From NCBI RefSeq assembly GCF_000315915.1, contig NC_020187.1:682001-746000 (forward strand): 64,000 nt of DNA, written 5' to 3'. Positions 36,312 to 46,367 of the stretch are shown here, one piece after another; position 1 is the first letter of the stretch; the number at the start of each line of letters is the position of its first letter. A program made the translations under genes and the position numbers. The DNA is from Henningerozyma blattae CBS 6284. Its lineage: Eukaryota; Ascomycota; Saccharomycetes; Saccharomycetales; Saccharomycetaceae. The notes beneath the pieces are model-generated. The model searched no databases. It was not told where the DNA came from and was given only the letters and a program-made list of their open reading frames with translations.

Positions 36312-38738
36312 TTAGCTATCAACCATTATTTGAACCCAGCTTAATAACTCCTCAATTAGTACAATTAATCCATCAGTTACTGATGGTGTAGCGATTATCC
36401 TGCTTCTTAAAGCATCCAACCCTAATTCGTTGGCTAATTTAAATAATACACGACGGTTGATGATTTGTAAGCTATCGTAGAACCGGTATTGATAAGAAAT
36501 ATTTTGTAATACAAGATTTATTATAACATCAGAATCTATTTTCATATTATTGAGTCCATAATACAACATATTTTCATTGATGGGTTCTACTAAATAGATT
36601 TTCAATAGTTGTTCACAAGAGATCGGGTCAAGCCTAGCCAACATACTAGTCCTTAAACAGGCAATGGCATCAGAATAATTGCATGTTCTTAAGAGCGTCA
36701 ACCCCAGTAATTCCCATTCTAATCCACTATATTTTGCAGTTGCTTTGTCTTCTTGAATAGATGTAGATATGCACAAATCTTCATATAAATCTAAGAATAG
36801 GTCGTCTAGCCAACGTTCACATAATCGCTTAGTCCTGAATTTATTAGTTAAAGATATTGTTGAGTTCCCATTCGCCTCCTGTACATTCAAAGTTGATTCT
36901 GTAGTACCAGCAGCATATTCCTTTTCCATTACAAACACTTTTGATCTTAATTCTAATAATTCATTCCAACCTATTTCATCTTTTAATTCTACCAATATAC
37001 TACAAACCAATTTATGGAACCATCCAACTTGTTTAGCAACAGTATTTCTTGCTAACAAATTATAATCCATCACTGATTTGACTTCGTTTGGTGATACAAA
37101 ATTTATTAAATTTGTTGATTGTGAACCATAAACTGGGCCTATTTCTAATGCATCGATATTCCAAACTTTTTCCATATAGCCTTTTTTATCGATTTGATCT
37201 GGTAAAATTGTTCTACCAAATATATATTTTGGTAAATTTTTTTCTTTAACTAATTTTAAGGATGTAGTAGATTCAATATGATTTAGTTCATAAGATGTTA
37301 AATCCATCGAAGTAGTTTTTTTAGTACATAATGGCCTTTTATAATAATCAAAATTTAATGAATCATATGCTAACGCTAATTTAACTCTATCAATATTTAA
37401 TAAGTGTGGCATAGAATTTATTGATAATAATGCATTTTCAAATTGTTTAAAATGAATATAACATTTGGTTAAAAAAAACCAGGAGGAAAATGAATCAGAT
37501 GCTAATTGAGTAGAAAATTTAGCCAATGGAAAAGCTGATTCATAATCATTATTAGAAATTAGAAAGCTGATTTGTAAAAATAATAAATCTGTTGTACAAT
37601 TAATTAATTGTAATGAAGAATTTAAGTCTTTTGAATTTGTCTTATCTAGCATGGGTAATAAAGGTTCTAAAGTTTTATTTATCTCTTGGATCATTAAAAT
37701 GTCATTGGAATTATCTTGATACAATATAGCAATTGATACAATACGGTAATATAATTCATTATTAGGGTCTTTTATCGATAGTTCCTTCAGTGTCTCGAGA
37801 GATAATGGTATTAAGGAAGGAACAAATGATAATAATGTCAATATAGCATTTGTTAAATGATTATGAATTATTGTGGGATAAACATTTCTAGTAGTATCCC
37901 AACCAGTCTCGAGACATCGTGGTATATAGTGGCATAAAATAACAATAATTTTTTCGTACGAAGTTTGTGGAAATGGATTAGCATTAATTGTGAATGGTAA
38001 TTGAACCATTGTAGGGAATTTTCTTATATTATCTGTATTGGTTAATAATGTTCTAATGCATGCAGAAACATACGTTTCCTCCCATAACCTTCTAATTAAT
38101 TCTTCTGGATTAATATCGTTATTGTCATTCTTATCTAATTGTGAAAGTTCAATAGAATTAGCAAATGTATCTAGAGAAATAATATTATTCGAAACACAAT
38201 CAAATAAGGATATTTGGTGCTTATCATGTGAATAATCATATCTAATTCTGATATCTACTTTGGCAAATAAATTAAATGCACAATAAGTGGCAATATTGGT
38301 ATCCTTTTGTAATTTTGAATTATTACCATTATTTTTTTTATCTTTAACGACATCTGGATCGCTAATAGAATCGTTAAATAAAGACATTACTTGGATTGCC
38401 ATTTTTTCATCAGTAAGGATGATACCATTTATATGAAGAAACTGTCCAATCTCCAAATCATCTCGAAAAGTATCCGTAGCTGTAACATGTAAAAGATCTG
38501 GAGGGCCCAGGCCCAGACAATCAGTTTCGTATAGCTCCAATAAGTTTGCAGATCTGAACGTGAATGATTCACCAAATTGTCTTTCTATAGAATAAGGAAA
38601 TTGATGTATAAAGGGTCCAGAAGGCTCATTATTTAACTTATTAATATGTCCTGATTTGGAAGAATTTGGATTCGATCGTGTCTCAGATAATTTATCCTTT
38701 GATTTTGATTTCGAAGAAGATCCCCAAAAAAAATTCAT
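36312..38738 (-). CDS. CHS6: Exomer cargo adaptor of the ChAPs family (Chs6/Bch2)
   Basis: ChAPs proteins bind Arf1 and bring cargo such as the chitin synthase Chs3 from the trans-Golgi network to the cell surface. The 808-residue product begins MNFFWGSSSKSKSKDKLSE and has the family's early block (ERQFGESFTFRSANLLELYE, about 54-73). Tetratricopeptide-like helical repeats follow, and then a conserved C-terminal segment. S. cerevisiae Chs6 has 746 residues and its duplicate Bch2 765. Synteny with SAP185 supports CHS6, but the SAP190-BCH2 side of the duplication would look the same. No damage is seen. Confidence 0.88.
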   Translation of the reverse strand: MNFFWGSSSKSKSKDKLSETRSNPNSSKSGHINKLNNEPSGPFIHQFPYSIERQFGESFTFRSANLLELYETDCLGLGPPDLLHVTATDTFRDDLEIGQFLHINGIILTDEKMAIQVMSLFNDSISDPDVVKDKKNNGNNSKLQKDTNIATYCAFNLFAKVDIRIRYDYSHDKHQISLFDCVSNNIISLDTFANSIELSQLDKNDNNDINPEELIRRLWEETYVSACIRTLLTNTDNIRKFPTMVQLPFTINANPFPQTSYEKIIVILCHYIPRCLETGWDTTRNVYPTIIHNHLTNAILTLLSFVPSLIPLSLETLKELSIKDPNNELYYRIVSIAILYQDNSNDILMIQEINKTLEPLLPMLDKTNSKDLNSSLQLINCTTDLLFLQISFLISNNDYESAFPLAKFSTQLASDSFSSWFFLTKCYIHFKQFENALLSINSMPHLLNIDRVKLALAYDSLNFDYYKRPLCTKKTTSMDLTSYELNHIESTTSLKLVKEKNLPKYIFGRTILPDQIDKKGYMEKVWNIDALEIGPVYGSQSTNLINFVSPNEVKSVMDYNLLARNTVAKQVGWFHKLVCSILVELKDEIGWNELLELRSKVFVMEKEYAAGTTESTLNVQEANGNSTISLTNKFRTKRLCERWLDDLFLDLYEDLCISTSIQEDKATAKYSGLEWELLGLTLLRTCNYSDAIACLRTSMLARLDPISCEQLLKIYLVEPINENMLYYGLNNMKIDSDVIINLVLQNISYQYRFYDSLQIINRRVLFKLANELGLDALRSRIIATPSVTDGLIVLIEELLSWVQIMVDS

Positions 38739-39350
38739 GGTTTAGTTTTCGTAAGATCTAGGTAGGCAGGGTGTGGTAAAGTGAAAGACGAGTTGATCCA
38801 CTTGATATGTATATTATACTCTAACTTTAATACTACTTTTTTTTTAAATTTCAAAACACTAGTATGGACTTATTTATTGCTAACTAGGCCACAATATTAT
38901 CCGTATACTCTCAGGGAGATTTTTTAATTTATAGTTTGATATTCTATAATTTAAATGGAGTTTTTTCATATGTGTATATACCAAGATACTAAGATTCTGA
39001 GGTTAGATTTTGCTATTCGAAAAATTCCCGATTTATTTGTTTGTTCAAATACGATTTGAATATCGCGTCTTTGAATTCTAGAAACTGCCGAATGTAGTTA
39101 TTAAAAAAACTGTCTCTAAAAGAGCTGACTTGGGCGGGAGCCAAATAAGGTTATCTGATAATAAATGGCACTATTCATACTAAAATAATTATGATATATG
39201 AATAATATTGTACTTGAAAACTATCAAAAGGAAAAAAAAATATGTTAAAAAAAAAAATACAAAAAAAAGTATCGAAGAATATAAATATATATATTGAGGA
39301 TAATTATTGAAAAAAAAAAAAAAATAAGTATAGTCTGATATCTGGAGAAC
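38739..39350. other. CHS6 upstream region and HER1/GIP3 3' flank
   Basis: 612 bp with several A homopolymers, the longest near 39311-39323, and no gene. In S. cerevisiae LSB6 and GSH1 follow CHS6. They are not here, so a synteny breakpoint lies in this interval. Confidence 0.5.
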
Positions 39351-42300
39351 TCATTCTGTTCTTTTCATCTGAAATTCGTCAAGAACAGAATCATAAGCTT
39401 CCTCTAATTCATTGTTTAACTTATTATTGTTTTTTGATTTTATTGAGCTACGGCTACGCTCCTCAGAATGTTTAGAAGAAGACTCTTTTTCGTAAATACT
39501 TCCATCTAAATCTAATTTCTGTTTGGAAAAAAGGTCATGTAAGTGAAAACCTTGATTATGTAATTCATCAATAATTTCAACAATGGTTGACACTTTATTT
39601 TCTAATATTAAATTTTTAAGTCTTTCAGTATCACCACTTTCTGCAGCCTTTCTTAACTTTTCCTTGTTTAAATAAGGATCTATTTTCGAAACTCTTTCTC
39701 TCAACTCTCCCTCTAGATTTTCCTTACGCTTTAAAATATTTTGTTCTTTCTCAGTTTCCTTTGATAAATATTCAAAGATATCGTCATCCTCTGTTATTTG
39801 AACTGCATCTTCTGCACTTATAGCTTTATTTTCAATAGCAGCCTTACCAAATGGTAAAAAAACAGCATGATCTTCAGAAATTTCATTTTTGAAAGTTTCT
39901 CCACTTAGCTCTAGCATGGAGTTTGAAGAATTTACTGATCCTATAGTTGGATTAGCCGAATTTGTTTTATTTGCTTTTATATCTTCTGATGAGGAATTTA
40001 GTAAATTATTTTTTCTACATGTCAAAATACTAATACCTTTCTTCAAACAATCATCAATGAAACATAGTCTGATCAATACTGCCTTACCTTGAGAATTTAG
40101 CTCGTTTCGTTGTCTTACCAAAAACAAATCGCGTACCACATTTAATAGTCTATCCCTTGCATAGGCAGTCTTATCCAAGAAATGATTTACAATTTTAGTA
40201 TATTTTTCCTTATTGTCAAAACTTTCGGTTAATAATAATGACAACTCATGAAAATCAATTAGTTTTTTACCTTTAAATTGCATGCCGTGTGTAATTCCAT
40301 TCACTTTATCGACTCCTTTTTGAACGTTATGCATAGTAATAACTTGAAACTCTTTCTTAACATCATCAGGTAGTTTATCATATTCAACTTCCAAAGAAAT
40401 TAAATTTTGTGTTCTCTTTAGTAGATCACATAAAGCTCTCCCAATCAGTGGTGTCCCTTGCAGTCCTAATATTGATACTGCATTTAAATTTGTACAGAGT
40501 GGTAAAGCAGATAAAAGAATTAGAGCATCCTTTTCAGAAAATTCTTCGTAGTCTAAATTGATTCTCACTAAACTAGTAAGCATTGGTAAACTGTAAATAA
40601 TAGGTTTCAAGCCGTAGGGAAATAGTTTAGGGTTATTAGATAAATCTAAAAATTTTAATTTTTCACAGCAACATAAGGCATTAATAAACTTGATTACTTC
40701 ATTATTTTCTGAGGTTGAGCCTTCTGGAATATCTAAATTAGTAGCATTTAAAGAAATAAATTGAAGCTCATTTGACTTTCCTTTGTTGTGAACTTTATCC
40801 AAAATTAATTTTGAAAATATTGAAAGATTATCTTTTAAATCATTATATCCCAAGTCAATTCCTGTAATTTTAGATTTAACTAACCATTTGGCCAATATTT
40901 TATATTTTTTAGTTGTTAATGAATTATATGCTAGACCTATCCTTTCGGTAGTGATACAAGCAACTTCAATAAAATTTTTAAATTCCGTATCTGACATTTT
41001 TGCCCCACTTAAAATAATTTCATTTAGTCCACCTCTTGTTGCGATAGCAGCGCTCATCAAATCCCAATTCATGCTAGATCTATTGCTTAAATCACATTTC
41101 ATCCGTGGGATAGAATGATCTTTTAATGAAGCTTTAGATGGCTTCTGGACATTTGTTTTTATGGTTGGTACCATTGTTAAATCAATAGATGACAAACTTT
41201 TGGAATCTGCAATAAATGACGATAAAATTTTCCAGCCATCAGCATCTATAGGGGTATTACGTAAAGTTATTTTAATAAAATCTTTTTTTATAATTATTGA
41301 ACTTAAAATAACTCTAAGCATTTCACATGATAAGCTGACCCCATCCAATGATATTGCTAAAACAGGAGCGATACTAATAAAGTCACTGAACGAAAATATT
41401 TCAATCATTGAAGGTTTAGGATTACGTAGTTGTAACAGTGGTATTGGACCATTTGGATGCTTCTTTAGTTGTTTTAACGTAGCTGGAATAGGTAAAATCT
41501 CACGTAAATGGCAGCAACGAGTATATAATACATCGTTAGATACATTCACGTCAGGAAGGCCATGCATATGGTAGTCTTCCTCATCAGAGTAATCTGATAT
41601 TGGGAAATCATTAGATTGTCTTGTAGAATGACGCGATATCATTGGCTTATCAATCTTTAATTTCGAAGCTTTTTCCGACATAATAGATTGTTGATCATCA
41701 TCAGATGGATTAGCTCTGGCTTCCGCCGCTTCTTCTGCTTCTTTTATCTGCAATTGTCTTTTTTTAGTATAATCCTTTGAATCATTAACTGAAAGTGTAC
41801 CTATAGAGTTTGAAGGATTTGATATTGGGGCATCATCGGAAGGATTTAACATTTTCAATTTACTTGATCCTCCAATAACAATACCGTAGCTGGAAGTATC
41901 CATTAGTTGTCTCCTCTGTTCGGCAGTTAAACGGTGAATAATGACAGTACCATCTGATTTGACTTCAACTTCACCTTTTCTTGGATTTTTACCACAAATT
42001 TGTTGAGGTGGGTCATTGTAATAAGTCGAAGGGTCAAACAGAATGCGTTTCATTGGTTTTAAGTTTTGTAAACCAGGTACTTTTGTGAAATTCAAATCTG
42101 AGGTAGATGCAGAAATAGTAGAAGCACTGCTAGCAGATGGCCTACTTGAGGACGAACCTGTACCAGGTTTTGAAGGTACCCTTTGACTCTGTAATTGTTG
42201 TTGTAATTGTGACGTTTGTTGAATGCTTGATCTTCTCTTAAATAATGATGATAAAAACCCATTACCAGACGAATCTCCAGAGGCAGCAGATGTTGGATTA

Positions 42301-43683
42301 CTGGTTATTGTATTAGTTGAGTCCGGCAATTCTTGCAAGGACGAATTAGTTGAAGTGCTTGATAAATCTGATGAATTTGAAGAATGATTAGATTTAGAGC
42401 CAACCTGATGTACATGCGAAGTCTGCGAATAGGATGAATAAGACTGTAATGATTTATTCTTTTTTAATGCAGATGGTAGATTAGACTTTGGGGGATGTTT
42501 TGGTAAAGGTCTTCCTAGAACATCATATTTTGTATATTTATCTCTCTTTTCAGTCTTCTTTAATTCTAAATAGGAATCTGTAAGGTTTTCATCTACTACT
42601 AATGTACTTTGTGAAGGTGCGTTATCACCAGACGCATTAGAGCGGTTTTTAGCCTTAACTGTTTTCAAATATTTTTCTAAGCCAAGATGAAAATCGTCGT
42701 CCATATAATTTTGGAGCGTTGGACTAGTACTAGTTATATTCGCGATATTAGAGCTATCTAATGTAGAGTTATTTTTTTTGAAATTGGAATTGAAGCAGTT
42801 GCCTTTGGTAAACTATTAACCGGAGTGCTATTTACATTAGGGGTGGCATCGGTAGTTATAGGATATGATGTGTTAACATTCAAAACATGTGGATGTTTAT
42901 GTTGAAGATGACTTGGGGGTATTTTAGGTTGAGAACTTACATTACTCTTTGCAGGAGAATGAGTTCCTCCAAAAAAACTTTTAAAAATCCACCAGATGAT
43001 AAACGAGGCTCTTTTTCCTTAGATTTTTCTTTTGTTGCATTATTAATCCTACTAATTGGTTGTAAATCATTTAATGTTTTTCTCGTTCTAAATAAATGGT
43101 GGCCTGAATTAGAAGGAGGACTGCCGTAATTATTAGTTGAGGTAATTGAGTTAGAGCTAGGGTTCTGTAAATTTTTTAAAACTTCGCTTGTAGATTTGGT
43201 TCTTCTAATAGTTTTTTGAGGATCTGGCGGAAAATTTTGGATTATATTATTGGATCTCCTCGACTTTTCTATGTCATTTTTATCGGTATATGAGCTAGAC
43301 AGTTTTTCATTAGATTGATTTTTTGAAGATTCTCTCGAGATTTTAAAAGATTGAGAGTTCCTCAATGGTTGTATAGAGTTGATTCTAAATACCTTACTAT
43401 CTGTAGAAGAATTTCGTGAAGAATCTCCCAATGGTGATAAAGGAGACATTTCGCTTTCGCTAAGTGACGGGGACATGGCGATCTCACTACTGCTACTACT
43501 TTCACTGCGAATGCGATGCTGATGATTGTGATGGTGATGGTGTGCTTCCTGTTGAGAATTTCTTAGAGAATAATCTAGCTGTTTACTTGACAATGGAGAA
43601 TATATATCGGTAGGATTAACTACTTGTGTAGGAGATCTTACTACCCAATCTAGATTTAATGGATCTAATTGGCCCTTTGACAT
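39351..43683 (-). CDS. GIP3: HER1/GIP3-like leucine-rich-repeat protein, interrupted by two apparent frameshifts
   Basis: It resembles the paired S. cerevisiae proteins Her1 (ER remodelling) and Gip3 (regulator of PP1 Glc7). The head (MSKGQLDPLNLDWVVRSPT) opens at 43683 but stops at 42937. The body is open from 42704 to 39351. One added base at plus-strand A7 42971-42977 and one at T8 42772-42779 join all parts, giving about 1444 residues (1246-1276 in S. cerevisiae). The intermediate 64 codons look like normal Ser/Thr/Asn/Pro-rich coding sequence. An RVxF-type PP1 docking motif, KRILF, lies near residue 544. Leucine-rich repeats follow, for example ITLRNTP and IDLGYN, before a charged coiled-coil end. 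Which duplicate it represents is unclear. Confidence 0.75.
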
Positions 43684-43813
43684 AATTAAAATATCAATCT
43701 ATGTAAACGGATGTTATTTTTCAGGAGTGCAGCGAAGATTAGAGTATTTTTTTAAAGTATTTGAAAGAATAATAAGAATAATTGTAGTAATTAATCGCAG
43801 AATATGCTATTAC

Positions 43814-43835
43814 AAAAAAAAAAAGGGGGGGGGGG
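43814..43835 (+). repeat. A11-G11 homopurine tract
   Basis: Eleven A residues are followed directly by eleven G residues, about 130 bp upstream of the HER1/GIP3 start. Runs of G this long are rare in AT-rich yeast DNA. The tract should exclude nucleosomes and be length-variable. Confidence 0.85.
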
Positions 43836-44635
43836 ATATTAATATGGAATACTGAATATTAGATAAAAATGTATATTCCTCTTTATTAAAGAAGAAATTC
43901 TAAAAAAATTGGTACTAATTTTGTTAAAATTTATTGTAATAATTGAGTTATGATAGTTATTGATTTATTAAAATATTTTATAGTCTTACAGACATATGGA
44001 TCTTTAATCTTAAAATGAGAATTTAGTTAATTATATTTCGGGAGCAACTTGTTTCACGCAATAAAGATTATTAAAAAATAATAATAATAATTGAGAATAA
44101 ATGAGAAGTATTTTTTTGTTCTTTGTGATTAACAAAATAATCGAGGTAAATTTACCAAAAGAAAAATATCTAAATCCAAAAAAATATGATGACACCAAGA
44201 AGGATATTAGATAACTGTGCTTTTGTAAGGCATAGATTTATTTTATTTTATTATTATATAATTCGATATCAAAATAGGAATTAGGGAAGGGAAAAATGCT
44301 GACAGTGATTTGTGGGGGGGAAGTGCGCCTACTCCCTAGTAGAATCGCACGGCTGTTCGGGCTAGAATGAATTTCAGACACTGTGCAAGTACTAACTTTT
44401 TTTTTTTCAATTTTCACCTTTTTCGGCTGATAAGAGAAAATAAATCAATGAATATTTAATCATGAAATAGATCCACATTAGGAGGCAATTAGGTAGAAAT
44501 GACGAAAGAGCCAATTAGCTTTAAATGTGAAGGAACAAATGGTGAATTGTTTACAAAAATGGTCTTTTTTTTTTTCTTTAAGAGATATGGTAAATATTGA
44601 GTTAAATATGCGTAGTAATCAAAATAAACCAACAC

Positions 44636-44899
44636 ATGAGTTACGGGCCGCTCAACGCGTGTATGCAGAGTGTTCTACATGTTAGGGATTCGTTAAAGTG
44701 TATAAAAAATCTTCAACCATCGAATGATGATAATAATGAGGTTGAAGGCTCACAGAAAAAGTTGCGTGGCATAGGTAGTCCTAGCGAGTTTTTGACGGAG
44801 CGGAACAAAGTATTTGTAAAGTTGCTTTCTATTCGGGTAATGTCCGTCCCATCCGCAAAGTGGTATGGTGTGTTTGTACATTTGGAAGTACTCAGCTAA
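44636..44899 (+). CDS. Orphan 87-codon open frame, uncertain
   Basis: The predicted product starts MSYGPLNACMQSVLHVRDSL and has no domain I can name. It stands out because its third codon positions are much richer in G/C than in neighbouring genes, and the frame covers the only GC-enriched island in a 2.7-kb gap. A helix-like start (about residues 6-27), an acidic Asn/Asp spacer and a basic segment around KVF are visible. This faintly recalls the N-terminus of the DASH subunit Spc19, but the rest of such a protein is missing. It also covers ACGCGT and CGGGTAA words, so it could be a promoter rather than a gene. An 85-codon minus-strand frame overlaps it. Confidence 0.25.
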   Translation: MSYGPLNACMQSVLHVRDSLKCIKNLQPSNDDNNEVEGSQKKLRGIGSPSEFLTERNKVFVKLLSIRVMSVPSAKWYGVFVHLEVLS

Positions 44900-45867
44900 T
44901 ATATTATTGTAAATATGCCTCTTTTTAATGTAGTTTTTGTAGAATCTCTTGGCTGCTGTATAATAGATATCTTGCTTAATGTAGTGCTTGTGACGATTGA
45001 TCTTCATGCTTCAGATTTACAGGCTTTGGCTCAATGAAAAAATTACGTCATTAGAAGTTTTATTAAGCTTCAGGCAAAGATATTTACTACCGTTTATTTC
45101 CTCTGTATTTGATTGTGCTCTGTATGAGTTTTAATTTTGTATTGTACAGGAGCCACCTCACTAATTTAAGTTTTAAGAACTAAGGCTGATAAATTAGAAT
45201 GCTGTCTTTTTTTGAAGTTACTTTGTGTTCATTTCATGGAACCTGTTAATTGTACTGACAATTATTAATATCAAGTCAATATAGAAGAATATTTAAATTC
45301 AATTTTCTTATTCTCTGAAATTCAAAAGGTGTTTCGCTATTTTCTAGGATATTATAATTGTTGTAAGTAACTTGCAATATATCGGTTTATTTCAGCGTAA
45401 CTTGTCATGAAGTATATGTGTAAACTAATGACCTTTTCTAGTTGAATAATTTCTCTTGATATCTAGAAACATTCGAAAGTGGTAATCTTTCGATCTCATA
45501 AGAAAACTAAATAAAAAGTGTTTCATATATTTTGAACAATAACTATGTATTGTTTATAGAATAAATGTGATTTAAAAGGCTTTAATATCTTGAAAAAGGA
45601 TTTTCCTTCGTCCTTCGCTTTTATATATGTGCTTGCCAAATCAAATCCGCACAATTAGCCGCTGATATAAAAAAATAGAAAAATTAAAGCCTTAAAATAT
45701 GATGAATCAGTTAAAATAATATAGCTTCTAAAATAATTGAAATAAAAAGTTGAATACAATACTCTAAACCCTCTTTTAATCTGTTGAAGGTTTATGAAAG
45801 TGAGCTATACTTCTTGAAAAAAATATTTCCTTATAAGTTTGAGTTGAATTCTTTATGGATTAAAAAT

Positions 45868-45895
45868 TTAAAACTCAAAAGTTAAAACTCAAAAG
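45868..45895 (+). repeat. Tandem 14-base direct repeat
   Basis: Two exact head-to-tail copies of TTAAAACTCAAAAG, followed by a partial third, lie about 480 bp upstream of GYP6. No function is evident. Confidence 0.7.
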
Positions 45896-46367
45896 TTAAA
45901 AACAATCTAAATACCATTAAATATTATTAATTATAATTAGAGAATTCCCTTAATATTATCAAAACGATATACCCTAAATTTGGATGCCCTTAACCCTTTA
46001 AAACCCTGGGTTGCTTTTTATTTTTCTTTTGGAGTTTTTCCCATTTTAGCAGAGGTTTACTAACTAAGGAAACTAATTGAACAATCTACATTGAACGTTT
46101 AAAATTTATAAAAAAATAAAATATTAATGGAAAGGAAAATTTAAATTTTAAGGCGTTTTTAAATTAACATTCTAAATTCAGAAAACTTAATTAAAAGTCT
46201 AATTGAAAGTTTAAATTAACTATAAATCCAGGAGAATTCAGGAGAATTAACATTGAATTGTTTATCAAATTCCAATCTTTAACTATAGCATATACTTGTC
46301 TTCATTTTGTTTTTTTTTTTGGAGTTTTTTTTTTTTTTTTTTCAATTAATATATTAATTAATACTAA

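Larger units (their letters stand above)
43684..46367. other. 2.7-kb gene-poor region between HER1/GIP3 and GYP6
   Basis: This is the longest non-genic stretch in the window. It contains an A11G11 tract (43814-43835), an orphan 87-codon open frame (44636-44899), a tandem 14-base repeat (45868-45895) and long T runs just before GYP6. No tRNA, CDEI-CDEII-CDEIII centromere set or recognisable protein gene was found. The junction joins two regions that are apart in S. cerevisiae, so a lost gene or rearrangement site is plausible. Confidence 0.5.

Noticed and set aside
44750..45007. 85-codon minus-strand frame rich in Lys and Tyr
   Set aside because: It overlaps the other orphan frame, has no recognisable feature, and a basic Tyr/Lys/Asn composition is usual for random AT-rich frames.
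45363..46134. GTAAGT and TACTAAC upstream of GYP6 as a 5' UTR intron
   Set aside because: The first AG is too near the branch point and the next about 70 bases away; there is no coding exon to test it.
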